From Parus major (lineage: Eukaryota; Chordata; Aves; Passeriformes; Paridae): 64,000 nucleotides of DNA. Positions 62,030 through 64,000 of the stretch are shown in pieces. The first letter of the stretch is position 1. Every line of letters begins with the position of its first letter. Made by a program: the position numbers and the translations under genes. Below the pieces are notes generated by a model. The model did no database searches and was not told where the DNA came from. It saw only the letters and a program-made list of their open reading frames with translations. The DNA lies in NCBI RefSeq assembly GCF_001522545.3, contig NC_031770.1:29497120-29561119 (forward strand), in the 5' to 3' direction.

Positions 62030-63370
62030 CAGGCTATGATCATCTTCAGTGACAGAGACTCCACAACCTCTCTGTGTTACCCATGCTAGGTATTTGACCA
62101 ACCTCACTGTGAAATAATTACATTTAAAGGAAATTTTCTCTATTTCAATATGTGAGCATACACATTGATAAGATTTCCCCTGAGGCCTTCTCTTCTCCAG
62201 GCTGAAGAATACCAGTTTTCTCAGTCTCACCTCATAAGAGAGACACTCCCACTCCTCAGTAAACTTCACAGTCATTTTCTAGACCAGCTGAACCAAGTCC
62301 ATGTCTCTCATACAGGGGAGCCCAGAACTGGACAAAGCACACCACGTATGTCACCCCCCAGAGCAGAGGGGAAGGATCATCCTTCTGAGCTGCCACTAAT
62401 GCTTTCCTAATACAACCCAGGAAGCTTTTGATGTCCTTTGCCTCATGGGCACATTGCTGTTCACACTGAGTTTGGTGTCCATCAGTACCTCCAAGACCTT
62501 TTCTGCAAAGTTGCTTTCCAGCCAGTCAGCACTGATACACACAACTATTCCTTCCCAGGGGTAGAATTCACAGAATTCCTGTCAGTCCATTTTTTCAGCC
62601 TTCTGTCTAATCCACACTTCATCAATTTGCTATCAGTGTTATAGGAGCCTGTGTCAAAAGCCTTACAAAAGTCAAGATAAACACCTCCATTGCTCTTCCA
62701 TTAGCCACCAGGCTAGTCCTCTTACCAGGTTCATCATGCATAATTTTACCTTCATAAATCCATGCTGACTACTCCTAATCACCTTCTTGTCCTTTAAGTG
62801 CTTGGAAACCATTCCCAGGATTATTTGTTTTGTTACTTGCCTGGAGACTGACCGGCCAATCATCAGTAATTCCCCAGATTTGCGTCCTTGCTCTTCTTGA
62901 AGATAGTGGTGACAATTGCAGGAATCTCCCTCAAGTACCATGACCTTTCAAAGATACTCAAAAGTGACCTCACATTGGTATTAGCCAGCTCAATCAGCAC
63001 TTGTCAGTACATCCTACCAATTGCTGTGGACTTGGGTATACTACATGAAAATGTTCCATATTCTGATCCTCATCCAGGTTAGAGTAAGTCTTCATTCATC
63101 CCAACTTTACCACTGATCACAGTGGCCTCAGATTGCTTAAGCTGAGTTTTACCAGTAAAGGCCATGGTGAAGGCAGTGAGTGCTTCAGTCATTTGCCCAT
63201 CCTTCGCCAAAGATTCTCCTGCTGCACTCTGCAGTGGGTCCAAATTTTTTTCTCATATCTGTTTAGAAGCCTTTTTTGTTGCTCTTCATCTCGCTTAATT
63301 TTGGGTGGGCTATGGCTTTCCTTTAATGACCAGTATATGCTTCCTGCTTCCAGCTCTACATTTTTATACA
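62030..63370 (-). mobile_element. Long CR1 LINE, minus orientation, about 1.3 kb
   Basis: Plus-strand landmarks of reversed CR1 appear in order: gagactccacaacctctctg, attgataagatttcccctga, ccttctcttctccaggctga, ggggagcccagaactggaca, gcatactgctg-like cattgctgttcacactgag, ctgtgtcaaaagccttacaa, aaatccatgctgactactcc, atcaccttcttgtcctttaa, gaccggccaatcat and ttcttgaagatagtggtgac. It spans the end of ORF2 (reverse-transcriptase side at the right) and the 3' region at the left. All frames are broken. Confidence 0.88.
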
Positions 63371-63597
63371 GAAGTGGTTAAGTCATGAAGAAACACAGAC
63401 TCAATGCTTCCTCTATTTGAGCGCCTCATCATAAGCAACACTTGGTTTCAAGTGACTCAATTCAGTTCCCAGGGATTTCTGGGGGTATACCCCAGGAAGC
63501 TTTCTACAAACTTGAAAACCTGACTCCTAGTCAAGGGAGCAGCAGTCTTAAATATTTGAGTATGCTTGGCTGAAGTACTTCATACTTGATGATGACC

Positions 63598-64000
63598 TGT
63601 TGGGATTATCGAGACACAGATGCCTGAGAGACATTGTAAAAGGTGTTTTATTTCATAATCAGTCTCATGGAAGGGTGAGACATTAAAGATGTTTCATTCA
63701 ACACCATCACATCAGAAGCTGTATTAATTCTAGTTACAATGCCTTTTATAAATTTCTTAGCCAATCAACTACTTCCACAAAGCTCACTAATAACTTTTTA
63801 CACCAATCATTGACTATTTTGCATTACTTGACTCTGTCGCAATGCGTCTCTTCTTATTCAATCATATAATGCAACACAAACCTACATTGATACATCTTAA
63901 GCTTCCTACTAACTCTATAGCAGGTTCTATTGTTAAACTTTAAAATTTTTCACTATATTGCTCAACATATTTTTTGCTTACATAAAGCATATTTCTACTT
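63598..64000 (-). mobile_element. LTR, minus orientation, cut by the right window edge
   Basis: It starts TGTTGGGATTATCGAGACAC at 63598. AATAAA on the minus strand (63647-63652) lies about 50 bases before that end, as in a U5/R region. The rest is AT-rich with repeated tttcttagccaatcaact-like blocks. Neither the right end nor a target duplication can be seen. It could be a solitary LTR or the end of a provirus that continues beyond the window. Confidence 0.55.

Larger units (their letters stand above)
42666..64000 (-). other. Presumed GLP1R intron 3 (5' part of the gene not found)
   Basis: I looked on the minus strand for the conserved exon 3 motifs (CNRTF, CWPDG, NVSCPWYLPW) and exon 2 motif (SLWxTVQKW) and found none up to the right edge. 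The stretch is therefore read as one long intron, although another gene or a non-coding RNA could be hidden in it. Apart from the LTR, CR1 and simple repeats listed separately, the intervals 42.7-44.3, 45.2-50.3, 51.4-55.9 and 56.6-62.0 kb show nothing I can name. Confidence 0.6.

Noticed and set aside
61727..62275. 182-codon open frame on the minus strand
   Set aside because: Its start lies in the antisense CR1, the rest has no recognisable domain, and composition does not suggest coding.

Overview
This window is nuclear DNA from a bird, probably a songbird or close relative. The evidence is the gene pair SAYSD1 and GLP1R, GT-AG introns of vertebrate type, many decayed CR1 LINE fragments (the dominant avian retroposon) and several solitary retroviral LTRs of avian ERVL or ERVK type. 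There are no bacterial, plasmid or phage features, no CRISPR array and no rRNA or tRNA that I could recognise.

Layout. From 1 to about 7.0 kb there is gene-free sequence holding three or four solitary LTRs and the 3' end of a CR1 element. From about 7.06 to 7.8 kb lies a CpG island carrying the compact two-exon gene SAYSD1 on the + strand (an ER membrane protein with a SAYSvFN domain), with its poly(A) signal at 7923. From 7.95 to about 12.0 kb is the intergenic space between two convergent genes. From 12,415 to 42,665 the minus strand carries ten coding exons (4 to 13 in human numbering) of GLP1R, the glucagon-like peptide-1 receptor, a class B G-protein-coupled receptor. Every exon keeps its phase and its GT-AG sites, and the ten join without a break into 365 residues plus a stop. 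From 42.7 kb to the right edge I see no coding exon. I read this as the large intron 3, with exons 1 to 3 (signal peptide and most of the hormone-binding ectodomain) beyond the window. This stretch is rich in LTRs and CR1, including a solitary LTR nested in a CR1 element and a long antisense CR1 near the right edge.

The two genes are not known to work together. SAYSD1 acts at the ER translocon on UFMylated ribosomes, and GLP1R is a plasma-membrane hormone receptor coupled to Gs. Their adjacency and convergent orientation match the human arrangement on chromosome 6p21, which supports the GLP1R assignment over its paralogues.

The most unusual observation is at 10,359-10,423. There an exact 25-base match to the coding sequence of SAYSD1 exon 2 sits between two 22-base direct repeats in the intergenic region. 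It looks like the scar of a double-strand-break repair that copied a nearby template. Other points worth a look are substitutions at conserved or ligand-facing positions of GLP1R, a weak splice donor after GLP1R exon 8, a large sense-oriented solitary LTR only 180 bases downstream of GLP1R exon 6, and a perfect 14-bp hairpin at 46,926.
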